From the NCBI RefSeq assembly GCF_030294945.1, contig NZ_AP018448.1, positions 9,024,501-9,088,500 of the forward strand: a stretch of 64,000 bases of DNA, in the 5' to 3' direction. Position numbers and translations under genes: made by a program. Positions 46,350-54,760 of the stretch are shown here, one piece after another. The stretch's first letter is position 1, and each line of letters begins with the position of its first letter. The notes under the pieces were generated by a model. That model saw only the letters and a program-made list of their open reading frames with translations. It did not search any database and had not been told where the DNA came from. This stretch comes from Streptomyces graminofaciens. Lineage in GTDB: Bacteria; Actinomycetota; Actinomycetes; Streptomycetales; Streptomycetaceae.

Positions 46350-47675
46350 TCACCCGCACCCGGCCTGAGCCGCCACGCGCCCCTCCAGCGGCGCCTGTTG
46401 CAGCGGAACGGGGCGTGGCGCGGCCACGGCCGCGGGGGCGTCGGCCGCCGTCGGCGCGACCTCCGAGGCCTGGACTCCCGGGGACTCGACCGAACCCGAA
46501 GCCATGGCCGAACCCGAAGCCATAGCCATAGCTGAAGCCGAACCCGAAGCCATGGCCGAGGCCGACGCCTCCGCCGGGGAACCCGAAGCCCCGGCCGTTC
46601 CGGCTTCAGCTTCCCCCTCCCAAGGCGCCCCCACCCAGGCCACCCCGCACGCCACCGCCCTCGTCGCGTACGGCAGTCGCAGCACCCCCTCCCTGCTCCA
46701 CAGTCCCGACCCCGTCAACCAGCCCTCGGGGGCGGGCAGATGGTGGAGGCGGCGGTCGGCGGGGCGCCAGAGGCCGACCCAGGTGCCGGCCTCGCCCTCG
46801 ACGGACAGGGCCACCCCGCAGCTCTCGGGGGTCAGGATCTGGCCGGGCTGGATGGCGAAGGGGGTGAGCCGGTGGTCGGGGAGGCGGAGGCACTCGGGGA
46901 AGCGGACCGGCAGTGTGCTGCCCAGGATGCCCCAGCCGAGCCGGTCCTCGCCGGGGGAGGGCGCGTCCGAACGGATCAGCAGCAGTCCGCTGTCGGGGTC
47001 GGCGAGCAGCAGCCGGTCGTCGCTCCCCTCGGCGATCTGCAGCAGGGGCGAGACCTCGCCGTCCCGCCCCAGATCCACCACCACGGTCTTGGTGCGGCCG
47101 TCCGACTCCCGGTCCAGGGCGAGCAGTCGGCCCGCCGAGTCCAGCCAGACACCGCCCGAGCACCGGCCCGGCACCTCCGCCAGCCGCTCCGGGCCGAACG
47201 TTCCGCCTGCCACGAGCCACACCACCGTGGAGCTACGGCCCACGGCGAGGGCGTACGCCTGGTCCCCGCGCGGCGAGGGCGGCAGCAGCCGCAGTTCGGC
47301 GTCCCCGCCCAGGCAGCCGACCGCGCCGAGCGGCAGCTCACCCGTGCCGGGACCGGTGGGGTAGAGCAGCGAGAACAGGTGCCGGTCGGCCGCCAGACGG
47401 TGGATCAGCACGCGCCCGTCGGCCAGGGGGAGCACTTCGGTGCCGGGCTCCTCGGGCTGGTTGCCGGGCAGCGGCACCGCGTACGGCTCGGGGCCGTCCA
47501 GCGTCCAGCGCTCCGGGAACCAGGACTCACCGGCGAGGGCGAGCCGCGCCGCGTACGCTCCGTCGGCGGTGAGCACACAGCCGGGCGCCGAGACGGATCG
47601 TTCCGTCCGCTCGCTGTCGCCGCTCCCGTCGTTCCCGGTTCCCGTCGTCGGGGGCGATGGTGCACAGACTGTCAT
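46350..47675 (-). CDS. Beta-propeller-like protein of unknown function
   Basis: 441 residues from the ATG at 47675, which has an almost ideal GGAGGTGATC ribosome binding site. It has repeated beta-rich blades with GRVLIHRLAADRHLFSLL, AVGRSSTVVWLVAGG, LDSAGRLLALDRESDGRT and SGLLLIRSD, suggesting a propeller. No catalytic motif is seen. The C-terminus is low-complexity, with an ASAMASGSASAMAMASGSA repeat and Pro/Ala, and is probably disordered. It is divergent from the Nif3-like gene. I do not recognise the family. Confidence 0.65.
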   Translation of the reverse strand: MTVCAPSPPTTGTGNDGSGDSERTERSVSAPGCVLTADGAYAARLALAGESWFPERWTLDGPEPYAVPLPGNQPEEPGTEVLPLADGRVLIHRLAADRHLFSLLYPTGPGTGELPLGAVGCLGGDAELRLLPPSPRGDQAYALAVGRSSTVVWLVAGGTFGPERLAEVPGRCSGGVWLDSAGRLLALDRESDGRTKTVVVDLGRDGEVSPLLQIAEGSDDRLLLADPDSGLLLIRSDAPSPGEDRLGWGILGSTLPVRFPECLRLPDHRLTPFAIQPGQILTPESCGVALSVEGEAGTWVGLWRPADRRLHHLPAPEGWLTGSGLWSREGVLRLPYATRAVACGVAWVGAPWEGEAEAGTAGASGSPAEASASAMASGSASAMAMASGSAMASGSVESPGVQASEVAPTAADAPAAVAAPRPVPLQQAPLEGRVAAQAGCG

Positions 47676-47719
47676 CGTTCGATCACCTCCGGCGACGAAG
47701 GTAGTTTTCGCTCGCACAG

Positions 47720-47744
47720 AAGGGGGCACGCCGGGCGCCCCCTT
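47720..47744. promoter_or_regulatory. Hairpin in the divergent region before the Nif3-like gene
   Basis: AAGGGGGC and GCCCCCTT around a 9-base loop, 45 bases upstream of the propeller-like gene start. The rest of 47676-47907 holds no gene. Confidence 0.4.
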
Positions 47745-47907
47745 CACACATAAGGGTGCTCGTCCCGCGATTCGCCTGAGGGAAGGGAGGCGGATGTGCT
47801 GGAGGGCCGGACCTGGGCGGGTGGAACAGCGGCGGGGCGCAAGGGGCGGCAGGTCAAGTGACCCGCGGCCGGTCTGGCACACGGGTGAGGCAGGTAGCCT
47901 TCTGTGC

Positions 47908-48765
47908 GTGCCCCGTCTGTCTGAAGTCATCGCCGCGCTCGACGTCCTCTGGCCTCCCGAGAGTGCCGAGGGGTGGGACGCGGTCGGCACGGTCTGCGGC
48001 GACCCGGACCAGGAGGTCACACGGGTCCTGTTCGCCGTCGATCCCGTCCGGGAGATCGTCGAAGAGGCGGTGAAGCTGGGCGCCGACCTGCTGGTCACCC
48101 ACCACCCGCTCTATCTGCGCGGTACGACGACGGTCGCGGCCTCCACCTTCAAGGGCCGCGTCGTGCACACCCTCATCAAGAACGACATCGCGCTGCACGT
48201 GGCCCACACCAACGCCGACACCGCCGACCCGGGCGTGAGCGACGCCCTGGCGGGCGCGCTGGACCTGAGGGTCGTACGCCCCCTCGTGCCGGATGCCACC
48301 GACCCCGACGGCCGGCGCGGTCTCGGCCGCGTCTGCGAGCTGGACCACCCGCTGACCGTACGGGAGCTGGCCGCGCGGGTCGCCGAGCGGCTGCCCGCCA
48401 CCGCGCAGGGCATCCGGGTGGCCGGCGACCCCGAGGCCGTCGTCCGCACGATCGCCGTCAGCGGCGGCTCCGGCGACAGCCTCTTCGACCACGTACGCGC
48501 GGCCGGTGTCGACGCCTTCCTCACGGCGGACCTGCGCCACCACCCGGTGTCCGAGGCGGTGGCCCACAGTCCCCTCGCGCTGCTCGACGCGGCGCACTGG
48601 GCCACCGAATGGCCCTGGTGCGAGCTGGCCGCCGCCCAGCTCGACGAGATCTCCGACCGGAAGGGATGGGGACTTCGCGTCCACGTCTCGAAGACGGTCA
48701 CCGACCCCTGGACGGCCCACGCGGCGTCCAACCCGACCTCTAGCTCAATGGGAGCCCCCAACTGA
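47908..48765 (+). CDS. Nif3-like dinuclear metal-centre protein
   Basis: 285 residues starting at a GTG. It has VTHHPLYLRG and AHTNADTADPGVSDALAG, which hold metal-binding histidines and aspartate, and DLRHHPVSEAV plus DAAHWATEW near the end. These match the Nif3/YbgI (GTP cyclohydrolase I type 2-like) family, toroidal hexamers with two metals per subunit and unclear function. The last codons overlap the zinc-ribbon gene start, so the two genes are coupled. Confidence 0.9.
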   Translation: MPRLSEVIAALDVLWPPESAEGWDAVGTVCGDPDQEVTRVLFAVDPVREIVEEAVKLGADLLVTHHPLYLRGTTTVAASTFKGRVVHTLIKNDIALHVAHTNADTADPGVSDALAGALDLRVVRPLVPDATDPDGRRGLGRVCELDHPLTVRELAARVAERLPATAQGIRVAGDPEAVVRTIAVSGGSGDSLFDHVRAAGVDAFLTADLRHHPVSEAVAHSPLALLDAAHWATEWPWCELAAAQLDEISDRKGWGLRVHVSKTVTDPWTAHAASNPTSSSMGAPN

Positions 48766-49505
48766 ACGCCGCGCCCGCCGACCAGATTCGCCTCCTCGAC
48801 GTCCAGGGACTGGACGTACGCCTGCAGCAGCTCGCGCACAAGCGGAGGTCGCTGCCCGAGCACGCCGAGATCGAGTCGCTGACGAAGGACCACATCCAGC
48901 TGCGCGACCTGCTCGTGGCCGCGCAGACCGAGGAGAGCGACACCGCCCGCGAGCAGACCAAGGCCGAGCAGGACGTGGACCAGGTGCGCCAGCGCGCCGC
49001 CCGCGACCAGCAGCGCCTGGACTCGGGTGCCGTCTCCTCGCCGAAGGACCTGGAGAACCTCCAGCGCGAGATCGCCTCCCTCGCCAAGCGGCAGGGCGAC
49101 CTGGAGGACATCGTCCTCGAGGTCATGGAGCGCCGGGAGTCCGCGCAGGAGCGGGTCGCCGAGCTGACCGAGCGCGTCGGCGCCGTCCAGGGGAAGGTCG
49201 ACGACGCGACCGCCCGCCGGGACGCAGCCTTCGATGAGATCGACGGCGAGGTCGCCTCGGTGACCAAGGAGCGCGAGGTCATCGCCGCCTCCGTCCCGGC
49301 CGACCTGCTCAAGCTCTACGACAAGCTGCGCACCCAGCAGGGCGGCATCGGCGCGGCCAAGCTGTACCAGCGCACCTGCCAGGGCTGCCGCCAGGAGCTG
49401 TCGATCACCGACGTCAACGACATCCGAAAGGCCACCCCCGACACCGTCGTGCGCTGCGAGAACTGCGGCCGCATCCTGGTGCGCACGGGCGAGTCCGGGC
49501 TGTAG
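48762..49505 (+). CDS. Coiled-coil zinc-ribbon protein starting with CTG
   Basis: 247 residues. Family alignment and the coiled coil require translation from LNAAPADQIRLLDVQGLDVR, which begins with CTG at 48762, overlapping the Nif3 stop and preceded by GGGAG eight bases upstream. No ATG or GTG occurs in frame before 48915, which would remove about 50 residues of the coiled coil. A long heptad-rich helix is followed by a C4 zinc ribbon (CQGCRQELS and CENCGRIL). Such proteins are thought to bind nucleic acid. The Nif3, zinc-ribbon and RNase H genes run in the same direction. Confidence 0.85.
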   Translation: MNAAPADQIRLLDVQGLDVRLQQLAHKRRSLPEHAEIESLTKDHIQLRDLLVAAQTEESDTAREQTKAEQDVDQVRQRAARDQQRLDSGAVSSPKDLENLQREIASLAKRQGDLEDIVLEVMERRESAQERVAELTERVGAVQGKVDDATARRDAAFDEIDGEVASVTKEREVIAASVPADLLKLYDKLRTQQGGIGAAKLYQRTCQGCRQELSITDVNDIRKATPDTVVRCENCGRILVRTGESGL

Positions 49506-49551
49506 GCAACGGTCGCCGAGCGGCGGCAGCGAACGTCAAGGGGCTTGTGAC

Positions 49552-51021
49552 GTGCGGGAGTTCATCGTCGAGGCCGACGGCGGTTCCCGGGGCAACCCGG
49601 GGCCCGCGGGCTACGGCTCGGTCGTCCTCGACGCGACGACGGGCGAGACGCTGGTGGAGGCGGCCGAGTACATCGGCGTCGCCACGAACAACGTCGCCGA
49701 GTACCGGGGGCTCATCGCCGGTCTGAAGGCCGCGTACGAGCTGGACCCGACGGCGGCCGTCCGGGTCCGGATGGACTCCAAGCTCGTCGTCGAACAGATG
49801 TCGGGCCGCTGGAAGATCAAGCACCCGGACATGAAGCCGCTGGCCGCCGAGGCCGCGCGCGCGTTCCCGCCCGGCAGCGTCACCTACGAGTGGATCCCGC
49901 GCGAGCGGAACAAGCACGCCGACCGGCTCGCCAACGAGGCGATGGACGCGGGGAAGCGGGGGGAGCGGTGGAGCGCGTCCGCGTCCACCGCGGAGCTGGA
50001 CGCGCGGGCGGCGAGGGCGGCGGCGTCAGCGGCCCCCGAGCCGTCGGGCCCGCCAGGGGACGCGGCGGCGGGCGCGGCGAGGGCGCGGGCGGCGTTGACG
50101 GGAGCGCGGGGTGGTAGGGCCGGCACGACCACGCCGGCCACGTCCGGAACGGAAGCCGCGAAGGCCGAGGCTGCGAAGGCCGAGGCTGCGAAGACTGAGG
50201 CCGCGAAGACTGAGGCCGCGAAGACTGAGGCCGCGAAGGCCGAGGCTGTGAAGGCCGAGGCCGCGAAGACCGAAGCCGCGAAGGGAGACGCTGCGAAGGC
50301 CGAGGCCGCGAAGGGAGACGCTGCGAAGGCCGAAGCCGTGAAGGCACAGGCCGACCTCCGCGCCGCCAAGAACGTCGCCTCCGCCGCCCCCGACCTCGGC
50401 ACCCCCGCCACCTTCGTCCTGCTCCGGCACGGCGAGACCCCGCTGACCCCCCAGAAGCGGTTCTCGGGAAGCGGCGGATCCGACCCCTCCCTCTCCGGCA
50501 TCGGCCGCCACCAGGCGGAACGTGTCGCCGCCGCCCTCGCCGTACGCGGTACCGTCCAGGCGATCGTGTCGTCGCCGCTGGCCCGCTGCCGTGAGACGGC
50601 GGGTGTCGTCGCCGCCCGGCTGGGACTGCCGGTCGAGATCGAGGACGGGCTGCGGGAGACCGACTTCGGCGCCTGGGAGGGGCTGAGCTTCGCGGAGGTC
50701 CGTGAGCGCCACCCCGACGACATGAACGCCTGGCTGGCCTCGCCGGACGCCGAACCCACCGGCGGCGGAGAGAGCTTCGCGGCCGTGGCCGACCGGGTCG
50801 CCGCGACCCGGGACAGGCTCGTCGCGGCGTACGCGGGCCGCACGGTCCTGCTCGTCTCCCACGTCACCCCGATCAAGACCCTCGTCCGACTGGCCCTCGG
50901 CGCACCCGCCGAGTCCCTGTTCCGTATGGAGCTCTCGGCGGCGGCGCTCTCGGCGGTGGCCTACTACGCGGACGGCAACGCGACGGTACGGCTCCTCAAC
51001 GACACGTCACACCTGCGCTGA
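49552..51021 (+). CDS. Bifunctional RNase HI / CobC-like phosphatase with EAAK linker
   Basis: 489 residues starting at a GTG. About 1-135 is RNase HI: Asp9 in EADGGSRGNPGPAGYG, Glu50, Asp75 and Asp124 form the metal site that cuts RNA in RNA-DNA hybrids. About 285-489 is a histidine phosphatase (LLRHGETPLT, then SSPLARCRETA and VSHVTP), like alpha-ribazole phosphatase CobC. The linker (about 198-265) is a long run of AKAEA/AKTEA/AKGDA units, expected to form a stiff helix. This fusion is typical of actinobacteria. The repeat length may vary between strains. Confidence 0.93.
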   Translation: MREFIVEADGGSRGNPGPAGYGSVVLDATTGETLVEAAEYIGVATNNVAEYRGLIAGLKAAYELDPTAAVRVRMDSKLVVEQMSGRWKIKHPDMKPLAAEAARAFPPGSVTYEWIPRERNKHADRLANEAMDAGKRGERWSASASTAELDARAARAAASAAPEPSGPPGDAAAGAARARAALTGARGGRAGTTTPATSGTEAAKAEAAKAEAAKTEAAKTEAAKTEAAKAEAVKAEAAKTEAAKGDAAKAEAAKGDAAKAEAVKAQADLRAAKNVASAAPDLGTPATFVLLRHGETPLTPQKRFSGSGGSDPSLSGIGRHQAERVAAALAVRGTVQAIVSSPLARCRETAGVVAARLGLPVEIEDGLRETDFGAWEGLSFAEVRERHPDDMNAWLASPDAEPTGGGESFAAVADRVAATRDRLVAAYAGRTVLLVSHVTPIKTLVRLALGAPAESLFRMELSAAALSAVAYYADGNATVRLLNDTSHLR

Positions 51022-51027
51022 GCCCCG

Positions 51028-51660
51028 TCAGCGGTGGTGGCCGAGCGCGGCCGCCTCCCGGGCCAGCGCTTCCACCCGCCCCCAGTCCCGGGCCGCCACC
51101 GCGTCCGCCGGGAGCATCCAGGTCCCGCCCACACAGCCGACGTTGGGGAGGGACAGGTACTCCGGCGCGTTGCCGGGCCCGATCCCCCCGGTGGGGCAGA
51201 AGCGGGCCTTGGGGAGCGGCCCGGCGAGCGACCGCAGATACGCCGTACCGCCCGCCGCCTGCGCCGGGAAGAACTTCATCTCCCGCACCCCGCGCTCCAA
51301 CAACGCCACCACCTCCGAGGCGGTCGACACCCCGGGCAGGAACGGCACCCCGGACGCCCGCATGGCCTCCAGTAGAACGTCCGTCCAGCCCGGGCTGACC
51401 AGGAACCGCGCCCCAGCCGCCAGCGACTCCGCCACCTGCTCCGGCGTCACGACCGTGCCCGCGCCGACCATCGCGTCCGGCACCGCGTCGGCGACCGCCC
51501 GGATCGCGTCGAGCGCGGCGGGCGTCCGCAGGGTCACCTCGATCGCGGGCAGCCCACCGGCGACCAGTGCCCGCGCGAGCGGCACGGCGTCGGCGGCGTC
51601 GTCGATGACGACGACGGGCACGACGGGCGCGAGATCGAGCAGCGAAGAGGCAGAGACCAT
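51028..51660 (-). CDS. eda: KDPG/KHG aldolase
   Basis: 210 residues from the ATG at 51660. Class I aldolase barrel: IEVTLRTPAALDAI with the conserved Glu, GAGTVVTPEQV, FLVSPGW, FLPGVSTASEV and the Schiff-base lysine in EMKFFPAQAAGG. TGGIGPGNAPEYL binds phosphate. It splits 2-keto-3-deoxy-6-phosphogluconate, or 4-hydroxy-2-oxoglutarate, into pyruvate and an aldehyde. No other Entner-Doudoroff gene is adjacent. It converges on the RNase H fusion, six bases apart. Confidence 0.92.
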   Translation of the reverse strand: MVSASSLLDLAPVVPVVVIDDAADAVPLARALVAGGLPAIEVTLRTPAALDAIRAVADAVPDAMVGAGTVVTPEQVAESLAAGARFLVSPGWTDVLLEAMRASGVPFLPGVSTASEVVALLERGVREMKFFPAQAAGGTAYLRSLAGPLPKARFCPTGGIGPGNAPEYLSLPNVGCVGGTWMLPADAVAARDWGRVEALAREAAALGHHR

Positions 51661-51734
51661 GGGGTCATCGTGCCCAAGCGGTGCACTGCGCGCAAAGGGC
51701 GTTGCGACCTGCGCAATGCCCCTGCGTGACGGTG

Positions 51735-52517
51735 TCAGTGAACCTCGTCCACCAACACGTCCAGCGACCACGCCTGCCCGGCCTTCACCGGCGCCTCGGC
51801 CTCCACCACGTACCCCAGATCCCGCAACGCCTCCACCAGCTCCGCCGGGCCCGAAGGCGCCGCGCCCGCCGACAGCAGACTCCGTACGATCCGCCCCTTC
51901 GTCGCCTTGTTGAAGTGGCTGACCACCTTGCGGGTCGGCGCGTGCAGCACCCGGACGCTCGCCGTCCGCCCGGCCACCTCACCCTTCGGCTTCCAGGCGG
52001 CGGCGTACGCCGAGGACCGCAGGTCCAGCACCAGACCGGCCCCGGCCGCCTCGGGCAGCGCCGACGCCATCGGCGTACGCCAGTGCGCGCCCAGCGCACC
52101 GAGGCCGGGCAGCTTCACGCCCATCGAGCAGCGGTAGGAAGGAATCCGGTCCGTCACCCGGACGGCGCCCCACAGCCCCGAGAAGACGAGCAGCGAACGG
52201 GCCGCGCGCCTCTTCGCGTCCGGGTCCAGCGAGGCCAGGTCCAGGGCGTCGTACAGCACCCCCGTGTAGATCTCGCCCGCCGGGCGCGCCCCGGCCGTCC
52301 GCAGCTCCGTGTTCTTGGCGATCTCGCCGCGCAGCCCCTCGCTCAGCCCGAGCACCTCGCGGGCCTTGTCCTCGTCGCTCACGCACAGCTCGACCAGCTC
52401 GTCCAGCACGGCTTGGCGCGCCTCGGCGAGGGCCGGCAGGGACAGGGACTCGGGCTTCAGCGGGGTGCCGCGGCCGGAGGGGGCCTTGCCTTCGGAGGGC
52501 GGCAGCAGGACGAGCAT
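51735..52517 (-). CDS. yaaA: YaaA-family peroxide-stress protein
   Basis: 260 residues with the family start MLVLLPPSEGKAPSGRGTPL and the conserved IYTGVLYDALDLASLD, FSGLWGAVRVTDRIPSYRCS and VSHFNKATKGRIVR motifs. YaaA lowers free iron and DNA damage under peroxide stress in E. coli and has DNA-binding ability. It lies 74 bases upstream of the aldolase start on the same strand. Its 5' side carries a decamer array. Confidence 0.93.
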   Translation of the reverse strand: MLVLLPPSEGKAPSGRGTPLKPESLSLPALAEARQAVLDELVELCVSDEDKAREVLGLSEGLRGEIAKNTELRTAGARPAGEIYTGVLYDALDLASLDPDAKRRAARSLLVFSGLWGAVRVTDRIPSYRCSMGVKLPGLGALGAHWRTPMASALPEAAGAGLVLDLRSSAYAAAWKPKGEVAGRTASVRVLHAPTRKVVSHFNKATKGRIVRSLLSAGAAPSGPAELVEALRDLGYVVEAEAPVKAGQAWSLDVLVDEVH

Positions 52518-52530
52518 GGTTCTCCAGTCT

Positions 52531-52580
52531 TCTCTTCCGGAGTCTTCCGGCGTCTTCCGGCGTCTTCCGGAGTCTTCCGG
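52531..52580. repeat. Five tandem decamers (A/C)GTCTTCCGG upstream of yaaA
   Basis: Units TCTCTTCCGG, AGTCTTCCGG, CGTCTTCCGG, CGTCTTCCGG and AGTCTTCCGG follow each other from 52531, beginning 14 bases upstream of the yaaA start. They occupy the place where its ribosome binding site and leader should be. Confidence 0.88.
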
Positions 52581-52677
52581 CGTGGTACGTCGGGGGGCTC
52601 GCGCCAGATTACGGTGTGCCGCTCAGGTCGCCCGTCCACGGGATGCCCGTCCACCGCCCCCGTTCTACGCTCGACCC

Positions 52678-54186
52678 ATGCCCCGCCGCCACATCCGTGC
52701 CACGGGCGCCCCCGAGGCCCCGCTCCGGGCGGCCCTGCGCGCGCTGCGCGGGGAACTCGCCGTCCCCGAGGCCTTCCCGCTGGAGGTCCTCGTCGAGGCG
52801 GAACACGCAGCGAAGGCCCCTCACCTCCCCCCGAACGCCGCGCACGGCTCGTACGACGGGCACGGCTCGTACGCCGCGCACGGCTCGTACGACGCGCTCG
52901 ACGCCACGGACATCCCCCTCTTCACCATCGACCCGCCCATCGCGACCGACCTCGACCAGGCGGTGCACCTGGAGACGAGGAGGAAGGGCGGCTACCGCGT
53001 CCGGTACGCCATCGCCGACGTGGCCGCCTTCGTCACCCCCGGCGGCGCGCTCGACGCGGAGGCCCACCGCCGGGTGACGACCCTGTACTTCCCGGACGGC
53101 AAGGTGCCCCTGCACCCCGCGTGCCTCGCCGAGGGCGCCGCCGGCCTGCTCCCCGACCACACCCGCCCGGCGGTCCTGTGGACGCTGGACCTCGACACGG
53201 ACGGCCGTACCGAGAACGTCGACGTCCGCCGCGCCCTCGTCCGCAGCCGCGCCAAGCTGGACTACGAGGGCGTACAGAAGGAGATCGAGACGGGTACGGC
53301 CGAGGAGCCGCTCGCCCTGCTCGAACGCGTCGGGCGACTGCGCGAGGCACTGGAGGTCGAACGCGGCGGCATCTCCCTCAGCATCCCCGACCAGGAGATC
53401 GTCGAGCACGACGGCACCTACGAACTGACGTACAGCGCCCCGCTCCCCGCCGAGTCCTGGAACGCCCAGATCTCCCTGCTCACGGGCATGGCCGCCGCCG
53501 ACCTGATGCTCAGCCACGGCACGGGCATCCTCCGCGCCCTCCCCGCCGCACCGGGCGGCGAGGTCGGCCGCCTGCGCCGTACCGCCATCGCCCTGCACAT
53601 CGACTGGCCGCACCACGTCTCGTACGCCCAGCTCATCCGCGCCCTCGACCCGCACGAGCCCCGCCACGCGGCGTTCCTCCTCGCCTGCACGACCCTCCTG
53701 CGCGGCGCGAACCACACGGTCTTCCGGGACGGCGACCTGCCCGAGATCACCACCCACCCCGCCGTGGCCGCCCCCTACACCCACTGCACGGCCCCCCTGC
53801 GCCGCCTCGCCGACCGCTACGCCACGGAGATCTGCCTGGCGGCGTCGGCGGGCGAGCCACCCCCCGACTGGGTCCTGGCCGCCCTCGACGCCCTCCCCGA
53901 GGAGATGGCCGGTGGCACCCGGCGCGCGGCCCGCGTGGAGCGCGAGTGCGTGGACGTCGTCGAGGCGGCCCTCCTCAGCAACCGGGTGGGCGAGGTCTTC
54001 GACGGATGGGTGGTGGACGTACGAGACGACCAACCCGCCGTCGGAACGGTCCAGTTGGAGTCCCCGGCCGTCATCGGCCGCGTCGACGGCCCCGAAGGCC
54101 GCCCCTTGCCACTGGGGGAGCGGCTGCCCGTACGCCTCACCCAGGCGGAGCCGGGAACGGCGAAGGTGAGGTTCGCACCCGCGTGA
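52678..54186 (+). CDS. RNB-domain exoribonuclease
   Basis: 502 residues from the ATG at 52678. The RNB catalytic domain has TIDPPIATDLDQAVHLE with the metal-binding aspartates, YAIADVAAFVTPGGALDAEA, and HCTAPLRRLADRYATEI near the end. No S1 or cold-shock RNA-binding domain is visible, so it is shorter than RNase R or RNase II. An insert of HGSYDG/HGSYAA/HGSYDA repeats (about 56-73) lies before the catalytic core. It would degrade RNA from the 3' end. Its last 50 bases overlap the convergent membrane-protein gene. Confidence 0.9.
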   Translation: MPRRHIRATGAPEAPLRAALRALRGELAVPEAFPLEVLVEAEHAAKAPHLPPNAAHGSYDGHGSYAAHGSYDALDATDIPLFTIDPPIATDLDQAVHLETRRKGGYRVRYAIADVAAFVTPGGALDAEAHRRVTTLYFPDGKVPLHPACLAEGAAGLLPDHTRPAVLWTLDLDTDGRTENVDVRRALVRSRAKLDYEGVQKEIETGTAEEPLALLERVGRLREALEVERGGISLSIPDQEIVEHDGTYELTYSAPLPAESWNAQISLLTGMAAADLMLSHGTGILRALPAAPGGEVGRLRRTAIALHIDWPHHVSYAQLIRALDPHEPRHAAFLLACTTLLRGANHTVFRDGDLPEITTHPAVAAPYTHCTAPLRRLADRYATEICLAASAGEPPPDWVLAALDALPEEMAGGTRRAARVERECVDVVEAALLSNRVGEVFDGWVVDVRDDQPAVGTVQLESPAVIGRVDGPEGRPLPLGERLPVRLTQAEPGTAKVRFAPA

Positions 54187-54760
54187 ACTCCCTTACGAGC
54201 CCTACGAGTTGATCGGCGTCGTCCACATGAAAGCGCACCACGCGTACGGACCTGCGCCGCCCGAAGAAGGTCAAGTGATCGACGGGCTCGGTCAGTTCGA
54301 GGGTGACGCTGGTCTGCGAGCCGACCTCCAGGGCGAGTTCGCCGTCCCGCTTCCCGTGGGTCGTACGCAGCTCGCGGCGGACCTCCGCGACGGCCGTGAG
54401 CGGGACGCGCAGGTCGACGCTCGCGAAGCGGCGCAGCCGGAGCGCGGTGTCGGTGAGGACGTGGGGGCGGGTCACCGAGGCGGCGTGCAGTCCGACGACG
54501 ACGAAGAGGGTGTAGACGTCGAGGAGGAGGAAGACCGCGTGGGCGGTCGGGAAGCCGCGCAGCAGCAGGGACATCGTCACCGTCTCGACCACGCAGACGA
54601 AGCCGAGGCCGATCGTCATCGCCCCCTGCCCGCGCGCGTACCCGAACGCCCGCCCCTCCCCGACGCCGTGCGGACGCCGGACCAGCCAGCGCAACAGGCT
54701 TGTCAGCAGCCGGAGTTCGTGAGCTGCGAGGGTGCGGGCGGTCCGGACGGTGCTCCTCAT
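54137..54760 (-). CDS. Membrane protein coupled to a MerR regulator
   Basis: 207 residues. Two hydrophobic helices (TIGLGFVCVVETVTMSLLLR and HAVFLLLDVYTLFVVVGLHA) are followed by a soluble C-terminal domain (PHVLTDTALRLRRFASVDLR, VPLTAVAEVRRELR, VRVVRFHVDDADQLVGLV) resembling membrane-associated PH-like domains. Its start overlaps the MerR stop (ATGA), so it depends on that gene. Its 3' end overlaps the RNB gene by 50 bases in antisense. Function unknown. Confidence 0.7.
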   Translation of the reverse strand: MRSTVRTARTLAAHELRLLTSLLRWLVRRPHGVGEGRAFGYARGQGAMTIGLGFVCVVETVTMSLLLRGFPTAHAVFLLLDVYTLFVVVGLHAASVTRPHVLTDTALRLRRFASVDLRVPLTAVAEVRRELRTTHGKRDGELALEVGSQTSVTLELTEPVDHLTFFGRRRSVRVVRFHVDDADQLVGLVREFTRVRTSPSPFPAPPG

